DNA from: G965216695 sp965216695
Lineage (GTDB): Bacteria; Pseudomonadota; Gammaproteobacteria; Pseudomonadales; Azotimanducaceae
Direction of reading: 5' to 3'
Assembly: GCA_965216695.1 (NCBI GenBank)
Contig: OZ244212.1
Location: forward strand, 4,216,001 to 4,280,000
DNA: 64,000 nt
Positions 34,556-42,870 of the stretch are shown one piece after another. The first letter of the stretch is position 1. Each line of letters begins with the position of its first letter. The position numbers were made by a program, and so were the translations under genes. The notes under the pieces are model-generated. The model saw nothing but the letters and a program-made list of their open reading frames with translations, made no database searches and had not been told where the DNA came from.

Positions 34556-35716
34556 ATGAGCGACGTATTTCAGCGCATCGAGAAGTACACGGCCCTCGTT
34601 ATGCAGCCGCATGTGCAGGTAGCGAACGACCGCGAAGGTATCCAGCGCAATCTGGACCGGGCGCTAAACCTGATCGACTATGGCGTCGGCTATTTCTGGG
34701 AGCTGCCCACGCGGCTCGTTGTGTTTCCCGAATACTTTCTGCAGGGCGTCACAACGCCTGGCAAGGGAGAACACGGCATCGACGACTTCATGAAGAAGGC
34801 AATCACGCTCGATGGCCCCGAGATGCAGGCGCTGGGCGACAAGGCCAGGGAATACAACCTCTACATCGCGGGTGGAGGGGTCATTGAGCAGGTACCCGAG
34901 TTCCCCGATCGCTGGTTCAATACCGCTTTCATCATCGGACCGGACGGTAAGGTAGCACTGCGATACCACAAGTGGCACATCCCGGCGTCGATCGGATTGG
35001 GCACCAGCCCCCACGATATTCTGGATGAGTACACACAGGTCTTCGGCAGCGATATCGAAACGCTGTTTCCGGTGATCGACACTGAGATCGGCAGACTGGG
35101 CACCATGACCTGTCACGACGGCTGTACTCCGGAGGTTTCCCGCGCGTTGGGCTATAACGGCTGCGAAATCATCTGTCATCCGGTGGCGCTGCAGGAGGTG
35201 GAGGGTGTCTCGGAACCCTGGGATTTCTGGATGTTCACGCGGCGCACGCGCGCGCACGACAACATGTGCTATCTGTTGGGATCCAATTGGGGCACGGTGG
35301 AATACGATTACTATCCGCGCGCATTCTGTTCCGGCAACTCGTTTGCGATCGACTACACGGGCATGGTTTTACGCCACATGCCCTACCCGGAAGAGCAGGT
35401 TCTGGCCGTAACCATCGACATAGAGTCGCTACGGGAACATCGCTCTCGATGCAATCACAACACCTGGGTGGATCTGCGAACGGAAGGGTTCCGCCAGATC
35501 TATGAGAAACCGATCTATCCGCCCAACCAGTTCCCGTCGGGTCGACCCCCGAAGAACCTGGCCGACAAGATGGGGCCGGTACGTGATGTGTTTCAGACGC
35601 TGTACGGGCGCGGCCAGTTCACGCCGCCCAGCGGCAGGACGGTGGACGAGATGGCGGGCATCCATGCGGAGCGGGTTGCGCGGGCGCAGGCGATCGGCAC
35701 GTTGCGCAAGGATTGA
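34556..35716 (+). CDS. Carbon-nitrogen hydrolase (aliphatic amidase/nitrilase superfamily)
   Basis: The 386-residue enzyme shows the nitrilase-fold catalytic triad: E59 in VVFPEYF, K139 in RYHKWHIP, and C186 in MTCHDGCTPEVSRALGYNG, as in aliphatic amidases and formamidases. It hydrolyses an amide or nitrile to acid and ammonia. It lies 13 bases after the FAD oxidoreductase stop. This is the strongest clue that the operon handles a nitrogen-containing compound. The C-terminal tail after 330 is longer than in short family members. Confidence 0.92.
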   Translation: MSDVFQRIEKYTALVMQPHVQVANDREGIQRNLDRALNLIDYGVGYFWELPTRLVVFPEYFLQGVTTPGKGEHGIDDFMKKAITLDGPEMQALGDKAREYNLYIAGGGVIEQVPEFPDRWFNTAFIIGPDGKVALRYHKWHIPASIGLGTSPHDILDEYTQVFGSDIETLFPVIDTEIGRLGTMTCHDGCTPEVSRALGYNGCEIICHPVALQEVEGVSEPWDFWMFTRRTRAHDNMCYLLGSNWGTVEYDYYPRAFCSGNSFAIDYTGMVLRHMPYPEEQVLAVTIDIESLREHRSRCNHNTWVDLRTEGFRQIYEKPIYPPNQFPSGRPPKNLADKMGPVRDVFQTLYGRGQFTPPSGRTVDEMAGIHAERVARAQAIGTLRKD

Positions 35717-35720
35717 GGGC

Positions 35721-36017
35721 GTGAAAGTCGTAAGCCCGTTGGCCAATCTCGATGTGTTCGTCGGCGATGTCCGGGCGCACGATGGTGTGCTCGTGATCGA
35801 CAGCGACCCGGAAAGTTCGATGCCGTGTGAAGTGACGGTGTCCACGGACGATGCGCGACGTTTTCTTGGTGCGTTGTTCAGAGATCGGCGGGCGCTGTGG
35901 TGGGTTGTGTGTGCACCGTTTCGGATGCTCGGGCCCCGCCGGTCGCACGCTTCTGGCGATTCATCGGCGCAAACGGGCCGCGCGGTGCTGAACGATCCGA
36001 TCAACCGTCCCTGGTAG
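35721..36017 (+). CDS. Small protein of unknown function at the end of the amidase operon
   Basis: A GTG at 35721, four bases after the amidase stop, opens a 98-residue frame: VKVVSPLANLDVFVGDVRAHDG, VLVIDSDPESSMPCEVTVS, then TDDARRFLGALFRDRRALWWVVCAPF. The tight spacing and sensible amphipathic composition support expression. I see no known domain, although the final WWVVCAPF segment is membrane-like. It might be an accessory or quality-control partner of the amidase, but this is a guess. Confidence 0.6.
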   Translation: MKVVSPLANLDVFVGDVRAHDGVLVIDSDPESSMPCEVTVSTDDARRFLGALFRDRRALWWVVCAPFRMLGPRRSHASGDSSAQTGRAVLNDPINRPW

Positions 36018-36070
36018 CCGCACGCCCAGATCTGGCGGTACTCGATCGGCGGGGCCTGTTGGCATTGTCG

Positions 36071-37348
36071 TTAGTGGGCGCCCAGATCTTGGCTGGTCCA
36101 CAGACCCAGCGCTGGATTGCGGATAAAGTAGAACCGGCCTGCGTCGGGCGTGTCGTTCCAGCCGTCAACGAGGCGGTCAACCGGGTACTTTTCAGGGGCC
36201 GCGATCCAATCTGCGTGTGCGTAACCCACGCCTTCTACCTCAGCCCGGGAGAGACCTCCGGCAGCGTAGGTCACGGAGAAGCGCCCTTCTGAGCTGCCAT
36301 GAATCAGATGGGCGGCCGCGGCCAGGTTGTCGTTCAGATCCGGGTCCGCTCGCAGCGCAGCCATGATCTCCGGAGTCGTTCGGTATCCGTACCGGCGGAT
36401 CAGCGTGTCGATGGTTGGATCTTCGCCGAACTGCCGTACGCCTGGGGCAAGCACGATCAGCTCACCACCGTCTGCAATCGCCATGCGCGTCCGATAGATG
36501 GCCTTGTTGCCGAGCCATGTGCTTTGAAACTCATTGGGGTCAAGATAGACGACGAACTTCCGTACGGGTTCAGGCAACCGGGTGACGTTCACCGCGCGCG
36601 ACAGCGCGGCGGCCTGCTCGAAGCAGGCCGTATCGTCTCCGATGAACAATCCGCGAATCGCTGTCGTTCCGTTGGCCACAGCTTCGACCACGGTTAACAC
36701 GTAGACAATGGGCAATCTGGTGCAGAAAAGCTGATCCGCGCGATTGAGTATTCGACGCAGCGGCGTATCTGCCACACCCATCATGCGTTCCATGCCATAG
36801 GCGGCGCCTATGAAATGGCTCTCGTCGATGCTCCGTTTGCCGCCGGTACCAATGAAGATGTTTTTGTTGAAGTTGGCCATACCCATGACCTCGTGCGGAA
36901 CGACCTGACCAATCGACAGCACCAGGTCGTGGCCGCCTTCCCATATCCGGCGATTCATCTGCGCGGGCCATGACCGATCCCAAATTCCGCCGGTGGCGTC
37001 GGCAACGAAGTCCGCTGGGACCTCGCCGATAGTAACGACGTCTGTGCGCCACCGGTGTTCCCGAAAGAGATCGGCAGGCACGGTAGGAAACATGCGCGCG
37101 ATTTGCTCATCGGTCATCGGCGCATGGGTTCCCAGGGCGGGCAGTACGGCGTCCACCCTCGATCCGAAAAAGTCGTGGGCTTGGCAGGTCAGACGCCCAG
37201 CGCCACTGTGCACGCGGCTGTAGTCGGGTGGTACGACGAGCACGCGCCGCTTCGGGCCGAGCGCGTCCAGAGCCTGCGTCAGCGCAGCGTTCAGGTCCGC
37301 GTCGCCGAAGTCGGCGTCGGGCGATCCGCTGGCGAAGAAGACGGTCAT
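36071..37348 (-). CDS. LarA-like/DUF2088 protein (lactate racemase family)
   Basis: The 425-residue protein has the DUF2088 domain typical of LarA and relatives: VVPPDYSRVHSGAG, ALGTHAPMT, SIGQVVPHEVMGMANFNKNIFIGTGGKRSIDESHF. LarA uses a nickel-pincer cofactor that needs LarB, LarC and LarE; none of these is in the window. Paralogues can racemise or epimerise other hydroxy acids. The ATG overlaps the stop of the gluconokinase gene (ATGA), so the pair may act on a sugar acid or its hydroxy acid form. Confidence 0.82.
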   Translation of the reverse strand: MTVFFASGSPDADFGDADLNAALTQALDALGPKRRVLVVPPDYSRVHSGAGRLTCQAHDFFGSRVDAVLPALGTHAPMTDEQIARMFPTVPADLFREHRWRTDVVTIGEVPADFVADATGGIWDRSWPAQMNRRIWEGGHDLVLSIGQVVPHEVMGMANFNKNIFIGTGGKRSIDESHFIGAAYGMERMMGVADTPLRRILNRADQLFCTRLPIVYVLTVVEAVANGTTAIRGLFIGDDTACFEQAAALSRAVNVTRLPEPVRKFVVYLDPNEFQSTWLGNKAIYRTRMAIADGGELIVLAPGVRQFGEDPTIDTLIRRYGYRTTPEIMAALRADPDLNDNLAAAAHLIHGSSEGRFSVTYAAGGLSRAEVEGVGYAHADWIAAPEKYPVDRLVDGWNDTPDAGRFYFIRNPALGLWTSQDLGAH

Positions 37349-37911
37349 CGCTTGGTTAGTTTGTCGACCAGGCTAGCCACGATCGACGGCGGGTCGGCGG
37401 ATACATCAATGACCCATCCGCTCGGATCCGGTTCGAGTATGTCGAACTGGCTCTGCAGCAGGACCGGATTCATGAATGCGTGCTCCCGTTCGCGCAAACG
37501 CCGCTCGACAAGGTTGAACGTGCCGGCGAGCTGAACGAATCGGATGTCAACGCCTGGAACGCTGAGCGCCTGGCGGTAGCGTCGTTTCAGCGCGGAGCAG
37601 GCGAGCACGGCGCCCGTCGACGTGCTGGCTTTCTCGCAAACCAATTTAGCCAGCGTCGCGAGCCAGGGTTCGCGGTCGGCATCGCTCAACGGAATGCCGG
37701 ATCGCAGCTTCTCGACGTTCGATTCCGGGTGAAAATCGTCGGCATCGTAGAACGGGCAACCCAGCGCGCGCGCGAGCCGTCGTCCAATGGTTGTTTTGCC
37801 GCAACCGCTTACGCCCCAGAGGACGATAATCAAAGGTGACGCTCGTTGTCGGCCATGGACGCACTCTAACTGATCTGGGTAGGGTGAACGAGGCGCGTGC
37901 ACGGATGTCAA
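37345..37911 (-). CDS. Gluconokinase
   Basis: The product is a small P-loop kinase of the GntK type: VLWGVSGCGKTTIGRRLARALG, FYDADDFHPESNVEKLRSGIPLSDADREPWL and ACSALKRRYRQAL. It phosphorylates gluconate to 6-phosphogluconate. The 188-residue length includes about 26 N-terminal residues before the domain; a later start such as a TTG near 37833 is possible. It precedes the LarA-like gene on the same strand with a 4-base overlap. Confidence 0.9.
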   Translation of the reverse strand: MTSVHAPRSPYPDQLECVHGRQRASPLIIVLWGVSGCGKTTIGRRLARALGCPFYDADDFHPESNVEKLRSGIPLSDADREPWLATLAKLVCEKASTSTGAVLACSALKRRYRQALSVPGVDIRFVQLAGTFNLVERRLREREHAFMNPVLLQSQFDILEPDPSGWVIDVSADPPSIVASLVDKLTKR

Positions 37912-37923
37912 TTCACAACCTAT

Positions 37924-38535
37924 TCAATCTGTGGACAGTCGACCAATGCCGGGAATGAAGCGGCCCGTATGCGCACCGAACGCGCGGAACGCCTCTCCGT
38001 GGATACGCGCGAGATACGGTTCTTCAACGTATCGTACCTGCAGCTCGATGCCCACGAGCGTGAGTGCCAGACCCGTAAGGGTCCACAGGCTGGGGACGGT
38101 TGCTAACATGCCAATGAACGAGATCAGAATGAACGTGAAGATGGGGTTGCGCACTCGGCGGTATAGGCCGCGGGTTACCAGGGCAGTTCGCTCGCGATTG
38201 TCTACGCCGATCCGCCAGGACGGGCCCATCTGCCACTGCGCAATCGCGGCACCTGCGATACCGGATAGTCCGAGTGCTGTGCCGATCCAATGAATCGCTG
38301 TATTCAGAGGCCAGATCCCCGCGCCGGGCCAGGCCGCCAACGTCGCGACGGGCGCGATGAGGGTTGCGAGCAGGCCGCACATCGCCATTGCGCCCGCGAT
38401 CGTCGGCAGTGGACCGCGATGCGTCCGGACACCGTTCCAACCGAGCGAGCCGGTGCGATACCACTGCGCTGTGGATCTCAGGACGACGAGAATGAGCAAC
38501 CAGAGTGCTGAAAGTGTGACTCCGATCCATGGCAT
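37924..38535 (-). CDS. Isoprenylcysteine carboxyl methyltransferase (ICMT/PEMT)-family membrane protein
   Basis: The 203-residue protein has several membrane helices and the ICMT-type C-terminal motif TRGLYRRVRNPIFTFILISFIGM followed by VEEPYLARIHGEAFRAF. Bacterial members are likely SAM-dependent methyltransferases of lipids or small molecules; the substrate is unknown. The 152-base promoter region, shared with the divergent CDF gene, contains the 14-base motif also found upstream of the ThDP operon. Confidence 0.85.
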   Translation of the reverse strand: MPWIGVTLSALWLLILVVLRSTAQWYRTGSLGWNGVRTHRGPLPTIAGAMAMCGLLATLIAPVATLAAWPGAGIWPLNTAIHWIGTALGLSGIAGAAIAQWQMGPSWRIGVDNRERTALVTRGLYRRVRNPIFTFILISFIGMLATVPSLWTLTGLALTLVGIELQVRYVEEPYLARIHGEAFRAFGAHTGRFIPGIGRLSTD

Positions 38536-38578
38536 GTTGGTGCACCTTTGAAACTAAAGGGTTGACTGGGACCAACTA

Positions 38579-38607
38579 ATATTTAAACATATGAAAATAT
38601 ATTCATA
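38579..38607. promoter_or_regulatory. Two adjacent operator-like motifs upstream of CDF and ICMT genes
   Basis: ATATTTAAACATAT at 38579-38592 is identical to the motif at 28618-28631. TATGAA/TTCATA with a 6-base AT spacer (38590-38607) is a second perfect palindrome overlapping it. The AT-rich run stands out in this GC-rich region. It is probably a MarR-type site. Confidence 0.45.
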
Positions 38608-38687
38608 CAACCTAGCGTGTATGCGGAGCGATCGCGTAGCGCCGTGACCGTTGACGTGCAACTAATCACCTGCAACCGGGAAGTCGA

Positions 38688-39341
38688 ATGAACTGTTGCG
38701 ATGCACAGGCCTCGAGAGACCAATTGTTGGACGAACGATTCCGGCGCGTGCTCATCATCGCGCTCGTCGTCAATGCTGCGATGTTCGTGGTGGAAACGTT
38801 CGCAAGCCGCGTCGGGGACTCGATGTCGTTGCAGGCCGACGCGCTGGATTTCTTTAGCGACGCGGCAAACTACGCAATCAGTCTGTTCGTGCTCGCCCGG
38901 TCGCTGCAGGCGCGTGCCCGCGCGTCGATGATCAAGGGTCTGTCCATGGCGGTCTTCGGCGTTTGGGTGATTGCCAGCGCGTTGTATCGTGTGTTTGAGG
39001 GAAGTTCACCGGAACCGGTTACGATGAGTGCAATTGCAGTGCTCGCGCTTGCGGCAAATCTGGGGGTTGCGGCGCTGCTGTTCCGGCATCGGGGCGGCGA
39101 CAGTAACCGCGAGTCGGTGTGGTTGTGCAGCCGCAACGATGCGATCGGAAACGTTGCGGTGGTGTTCGCGGCGGGTGGCGTATACGTAACGCAGGCGCAT
39201 TGGCCGGACCTTGTCGTTGCGTTTGTCATTGCAGGACTGTTTCTCGTGTCCGCGTTGCGCGTGGTTCGCCTGGCACGCGAGGAACTCCGGTCAGGTAACC
39301 CCTCGTCGTTTGCGCGATCGGAGATTGGCACCGCATCGTAA
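38688..39341 (+). CDS. Short cation diffusion facilitator (CDF)-like transporter
   Basis: The 217-residue protein has about six membrane helices. SLQADALDFFSDAANYAISL resembles the CDF site-A helix (D54, D58) but lacks the usual histidine. The second-site helix reads SRNDAIGNVAVV. The normal C-terminal cytoplasmic domain (about 90 residues) is missing. It may therefore move a different cation than zinc, or act as a short-form transporter. It is divergent from the ICMT-like gene. Confidence 0.8.
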   Translation: MNCCDAQASRDQLLDERFRRVLIIALVVNAAMFVVETFASRVGDSMSLQADALDFFSDAANYAISLFVLARSLQARARASMIKGLSMAVFGVWVIASALYRVFEGSSPEPVTMSAIAVLALAANLGVAALLFRHRGGDSNRESVWLCSRNDAIGNVAVVFAAGGVYVTQAHWPDLVVAFVIAGLFLVSALRVVRLAREELRSGNPSSFARSEIGTAS

Positions 39342-39419
39342 GAACCCTCACCGCCGGGCGCGGTACACTTATCCCCAACTTCACTTGCCAGAAAACTCGC
39401 GCACGAGAAGGAGTCCGTT

Positions 39420-40292
39420 ATGGATCTAGACGGAAAAGTCGCCGTCGTTACGGGCGCCGGTAACGGGATCGGTCGAGCCGTCGCATTGGCGCTGGCCGAT
39501 GCCGGCGCCGATGTCGCGCTGGTAGACATCGAGGCGGAAGCTGCGGCCGACGTTGCGAGTATGGTGCGCGCGCGGGGGGGCCGCAGCGCATCGTACGTGG
39601 GCGACGTTCGGGATCCGGAGGCAGTGTCGTCGCTTGCGAGCGAGGTGTGGTCGCGGTTCGGGGCGGTGAACGTGCTCGTCAACAACGCGGGCGTAATCGC
39701 CGCGACTGGTCCGGTCTGGGAGACCCAGCCGCGCGATGTCGAATGGGTTCTTGGCGTAAACGTTGAGGGAATTTTCAATGGGTTACGTGCGTTTGTTCCC
39801 AGGATGATTGACAGTGGTGAGGACGCCTGGATCGTTAACACGGGGTCGGAGCATTCGCTGGGGTTGCCGCACGCTGGCGCGGGCGTCTACAACGCGTCCA
39901 AGCATGCGGTGCTGGGTTTGTCGGAGACGCTGCGGGCGGAACTGCCGGATCACATCGGCGTGAGTGTGCTGTGTCCAGGTATTGTCGAATCGACGCTTTG
40001 GCGCGCAACGGAACGGCGCCCGGATGCACTCGGTGGTGCGGTCGGCGCGGACGCGCGGGGTGCGGAAGCCATGGCGCAGGGTCTAGCCGCAGAAGCGGTT
40101 GCCGAGCGTGTCGTGGAAGCCATTCGCGCCGAGTATTTCTACGTGCTGACCCACCCGCACGTTGTTGATTACGCGGAACGTCGATGGCAGGAGATCGAAG
40201 CAGCGTTCGCGCGCCAGGCGCCGCGTTACGACGGCGACAGTGCGTATGACGTGAACGCGATCATCGAGCGGCTGGCCGGGCGGCGGGACTGA
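39420..40292 (+). CDS. Short-chain dehydrogenase/reductase
   Basis: The 290-residue SDR has VTGAGNGIGRAVALALADAGADVALVDI (motif near 11-18), NNAGVIA, and YNASKHAVLGLSETLRAEL, all family-typical. An AAGGAG-like ribosome binding site is 6 bases before the ATG at 39420. The substrate is unknown. It stands between the CDF gene and the Nif11-like gene and is a single-gene unit. Confidence 0.92.
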   Translation: MDLDGKVAVVTGAGNGIGRAVALALADAGADVALVDIEAEAAADVASMVRARGGRSASYVGDVRDPEAVSSLASEVWSRFGAVNVLVNNAGVIAATGPVWETQPRDVEWVLGVNVEGIFNGLRAFVPRMIDSGEDAWIVNTGSEHSLGLPHAGAGVYNASKHAVLGLSETLRAELPDHIGVSVLCPGIVESTLWRATERRPDALGGAVGADARGAEAMAQGLAAEAVAERVVEAIRAEYFYVLTHPHVVDYAERRWQEIEAAFARQAPRYDGDSAYDVNAIIERLAGRRD

Positions 40293-40307
40293 CCGCAGCG
40301 GTAATGT

Positions 40308-40511
40308 TCAGCCGTCGTGATACGGTTCGTGAAACGATTCGCCTTCGATCTCGCGGGCCAGCGCGGCGACGACCTCGGCTGCAGTGCATGAGGCGCCCGC
40401 TTCCGCGGACAGCGTCTCGAACGGTTGATCGCCTATCTCTCTCACCTGCGCCCGCAATGCGGGCTGGTTCCTTAGCCGGCGCAGGAAGCGGGCGCCGTTT
40501 TCGATGCTCAT
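40308..40511 (-). CDS. Nif11-like small protein (leader-peptide-like domain)
   Basis: The 67-residue peptide opens MSIENGARFLRRLRNQPALRAQVREIGDQPFETLSAEAGASCTAAEVVAALA, the layout of the Nif11 domain: helix, then a 'A..aGf.ct..El' second helix. Nif11 domains serve as leaders in some RiPP precursors or as small standalone proteins. The tail GESFHEPYHDG is short and has no cysteine-rich core, and no modifying enzyme or ABC exporter is nearby, so a RiPP role is not supported. It lies head-on to the SDR gene. Confidence 0.65.
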   Translation of the reverse strand: MSIENGARFLRRLRNQPALRAQVREIGDQPFETLSAEAGASCTAAEVVAALAREIEGESFHEPYHDG

Positions 40512-40645
40512 GGTTTCCCCCGGTTTCGCTGGAAAGGGTATGCTTCATCGTAGACGAAGCGCCGCCGATCGAACAGTCCGTTCCGGTGGATGCGGCGGTG
40601 ACGACAGAACACGAAGACATAAGATGAAACAGGGGAGCAAAAAGT

Positions 40646-41167
40646 ATGAGTATCATTCGACATCCGATCTGGCAGTACGCGTACTTCGTCAAAGACATTG
40701 ATGATGCTTGCCGAAAGTGGAATCAGATGGTGGGCGCAGGCCCGTTTCATGTTGTGCGTAACCACGTAGCGGAAACGTTTCGCTACCTCGGTGAACCGGT
40801 CGAAGCGGATGTGTCGTACGCGTTCGGGCAGGCCGGTCCTGCGCACATTCAGTTCATTGCACAACATGACGATACGCCATCCATTTACAGGGATATGTAC
40901 AAGCCGGGCGAGCACGGGTTTCACCACATCGGGTTGCTCGTGAGCGACGTCAGCGGCGAGATCCAGCGATTCAACGAGGCCGGTTACGAGACCGCATGCA
41001 CGCTGTGGGGCGGTGACTATGTCGCCTACATGGACTGCCGGAAGGATATGGGCTGCTACGTCGAACTGCACGGCGACGCGCCGATCATCCGCGATCTGTT
41101 TGAAGGCTGGAAGCAGGATCACGAAAGCTGGGACGGTGTTACGGACCTGATCCGCGAGGCACGCTGA
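40646..41167 (+). CDS. VOC/glyoxalase-4-type protein
   Basis: The 173-residue protein has repeated VOC strands: IWQYAYFVKDIDDACRKWNQMVGAGPF at the start, HGFHHIGLLVSDVSGEIQRFNEAG in the middle, and MGCYVELHGD near the end. H and E at metal-ligand positions suggest a divalent metal. Such proteins are epimerases, lyases or dioxygenases of small carboxylates. A GGGGAG ribosome binding site is 11 bases upstream. Substrate unknown. Confidence 0.88.
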   Translation: MSIIRHPIWQYAYFVKDIDDACRKWNQMVGAGPFHVVRNHVAETFRYLGEPVEADVSYAFGQAGPAHIQFIAQHDDTPSIYRDMYKPGEHGFHHIGLLVSDVSGEIQRFNEAGYETACTLWGGDYVAYMDCRKDMGCYVELHGDAPIIRDLFEGWKQDHESWDGVTDLIREAR

Positions 41168-41214
41168 AGCGAACGCTTCACGGCGGGTCGCATCCCTGTG
41201 CCGCGTGCGGGCGA

Positions 41215-41415
41215 TCAGGCGTCTTGCGAACGTCCGTCGGCGCAGGGGTCGCTATCGCTTTCTATTTCTTCACGGTCTATGTAGTGCTTACCTTGGGCGA
41301 GCACCGTCGCCACTACTACCCGAACCTTCACATTGAACTCGGTTGCGAGTCCTAAGCACTCCCGAAACGTCCATTCGCATTGCTGGTTGATGCGATCGTG
41401 GAGCGATTGTGTCAC
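41215..41415 (-). CDS. Small hypothetical protein
   Basis: A GTG start at 41415 with AGGAAG 8 bases before it opens a 66-residue frame: TQSLHDRINQQCEWTFRECLGLATEFNVKVRVVVATVLAQGKHYIDRE, then an acidic tail. I recognise no domain. The usable ribosome binding site and sensible composition support a gene, but chance cannot be excluded. It occupies the otherwise empty 41168-41568 gap. Confidence 0.4.
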   Translation of the reverse strand: MTQSLHDRINQQCEWTFRECLGLATEFNVKVRVVVATVLAQGKHYIDREEIESDSDPCADGRSQDA

Positions 41416-41568
41416 CCGGTGACTTCCTGAGTGTGGTACCTCATCAGAATAGAGCAGACACGGCGTGATTGTCCTGGCCGGGTCGGACGCAGACTTGGGA
41501 TCGCTGGCGTGCGCCAGGGCCGCGTGCTGTAATCAAGACGCTTGTGGTGAAAAAAGGGGGGTAGAGAG

Positions 41569-42795
41569 ATGGAAGGGTTGAACAGTTTTGTGGCCGGAAA
41601 CCGAAGACAGCCGGGACGGGAGCGTCGTTCCTGGTTGGGTGGGGTGCTCTCCCTTGCGGTTGGCATTTTATACGTACTTGCGGGACCAGCCTTAGCGGAT
41701 CCGGACAAAGGATTGAATGCGGCTGCACACCAGGAACTCGTTGCCGCGGGGGTTACCCGTTATTCGGGCCAGTTCTCACCAGCGGTGAGCGCTCCCGCGG
41801 GCGTCGACGGCTGGACGAAACACACGTACGACACGGCGGGCGGCAACGGACCTATCTGCATTGCCGGTACGCCGTTTACCGCGTTCAGCAGAACCGCCAG
41901 CGCCGATAAGGTCATGGTGTTTCTGGACGGCGGCGGGGCGTGCTGGCAGAACTTCTACTTTTGCTCAATTGTGGCGGACGCGCAACTTCCCGGTTCGTTA
42001 CCTGGAGTGTTCAGCGCATCCGGCGAAGGCCCGGATGGCACCATCGAAAATCCGGTGGGCGACTGGTCCGTGGTGTTTGCGTCGTATTGCGACGGCTCCG
42101 TGTTCAGCGGTGACAACGATGTAGTTGATGCCAACTTCCCGTTCGGACCAACCCGGTTTCACCGAGGCCTGCGCAATGTAACGGCGGCCATTGATCTGGC
42201 GAAGGCCATCGCGCCGGATGCGTCGCATGTGTTGATCACGGGATCCAGTGCCGGCGGGGTCGGCGCCGCGGGAAATGCGGCGTTTCTCGCGCGGATGGCG
42301 TGGGGCAACAATGCCAAGTTGATGGTGTTCAACGACGCGGGACCGATCGCCACGATCAGCGGGGATCCGGCAGCGCCGGTCCGCGCGGCTGATTGGCAGT
42401 TCGGGCAGTTCTTCCCGGCGAGTTGCACAGACTGCTCGGAACTGGGCTCGGCGACCGAACTCGTGAAGTGGCGCCTCGCCAACGACACGACGGTTCGCGA
42501 GGCGTTTTACTCGACGGATGGCGATGCGACAGACCGCTTCTTTCTGGGCGTGCCCACGCAGGAAGCCTACCGCGAACTGTTGTTGACGGAGCACGGCCCC
42601 ATTCATGAGGCGTTTCCGGACCGTTATCAGCGTTTCATTCGAAGCGGCGATGACTCGCATACGGCTCTGGCGAACGATCGGTTCTACTCGGTAGATGCAA
42701 ACGGTGTGCCGCTGCATGAGTGGTTCGAGCACATGATTGCAAAACGCAAACCCAAGTGGCTCGACATTGTTGAGGATTTCGAACCGTTGCCATGA
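41569..42795 (+). CDS. Pectinacetylesterase/Notum-like serine hydrolase
   Basis: The 408-residue protein has an N-terminal membrane or signal segment (about 22-43) and the family pattern: KVMVFLDGGGACWQNFYFC as oxyanion/disulfide strand, VLITGSSAGG with nucleophile S227, and GDDSHTAL supplying Asp and His. Plant relatives deacetylate pectin and Notum removes lipid esters. The 'TRYSGQFSP' lead is family-specific. It may be secreted or membrane-bound. It starts a four-gene run with an MDR dehydrogenase, a thioesterase and a molybdenum hydroxylase subunit. Confidence 0.87.
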   Translation: MEGLNSFVAGNRRQPGRERRSWLGGVLSLAVGILYVLAGPALADPDKGLNAAAHQELVAAGVTRYSGQFSPAVSAPAGVDGWTKHTYDTAGGNGPICIAGTPFTAFSRTASADKVMVFLDGGGACWQNFYFCSIVADAQLPGSLPGVFSASGEGPDGTIENPVGDWSVVFASYCDGSVFSGDNDVVDANFPFGPTRFHRGLRNVTAAIDLAKAIAPDASHVLITGSSAGGVGAAGNAAFLARMAWGNNAKLMVFNDAGPIATISGDPAAPVRAADWQFGQFFPASCTDCSELGSATELVKWRLANDTTVREAFYSTDGDATDRFFLGVPTQEAYRELLLTEHGPIHEAFPDRYQRFIRSGDDSHTALANDRFYSVDANGVPLHEWFEHMIAKRKPKWLDIVEDFEPLP

Positions 42796-42870
42796 TCAGC
42801 TCGCGTCGCGAGTCCGCTCGTGGGTACGCCCTGACGGCACCATGGGCGTCATTGATCCGGGGGCGTGCTG

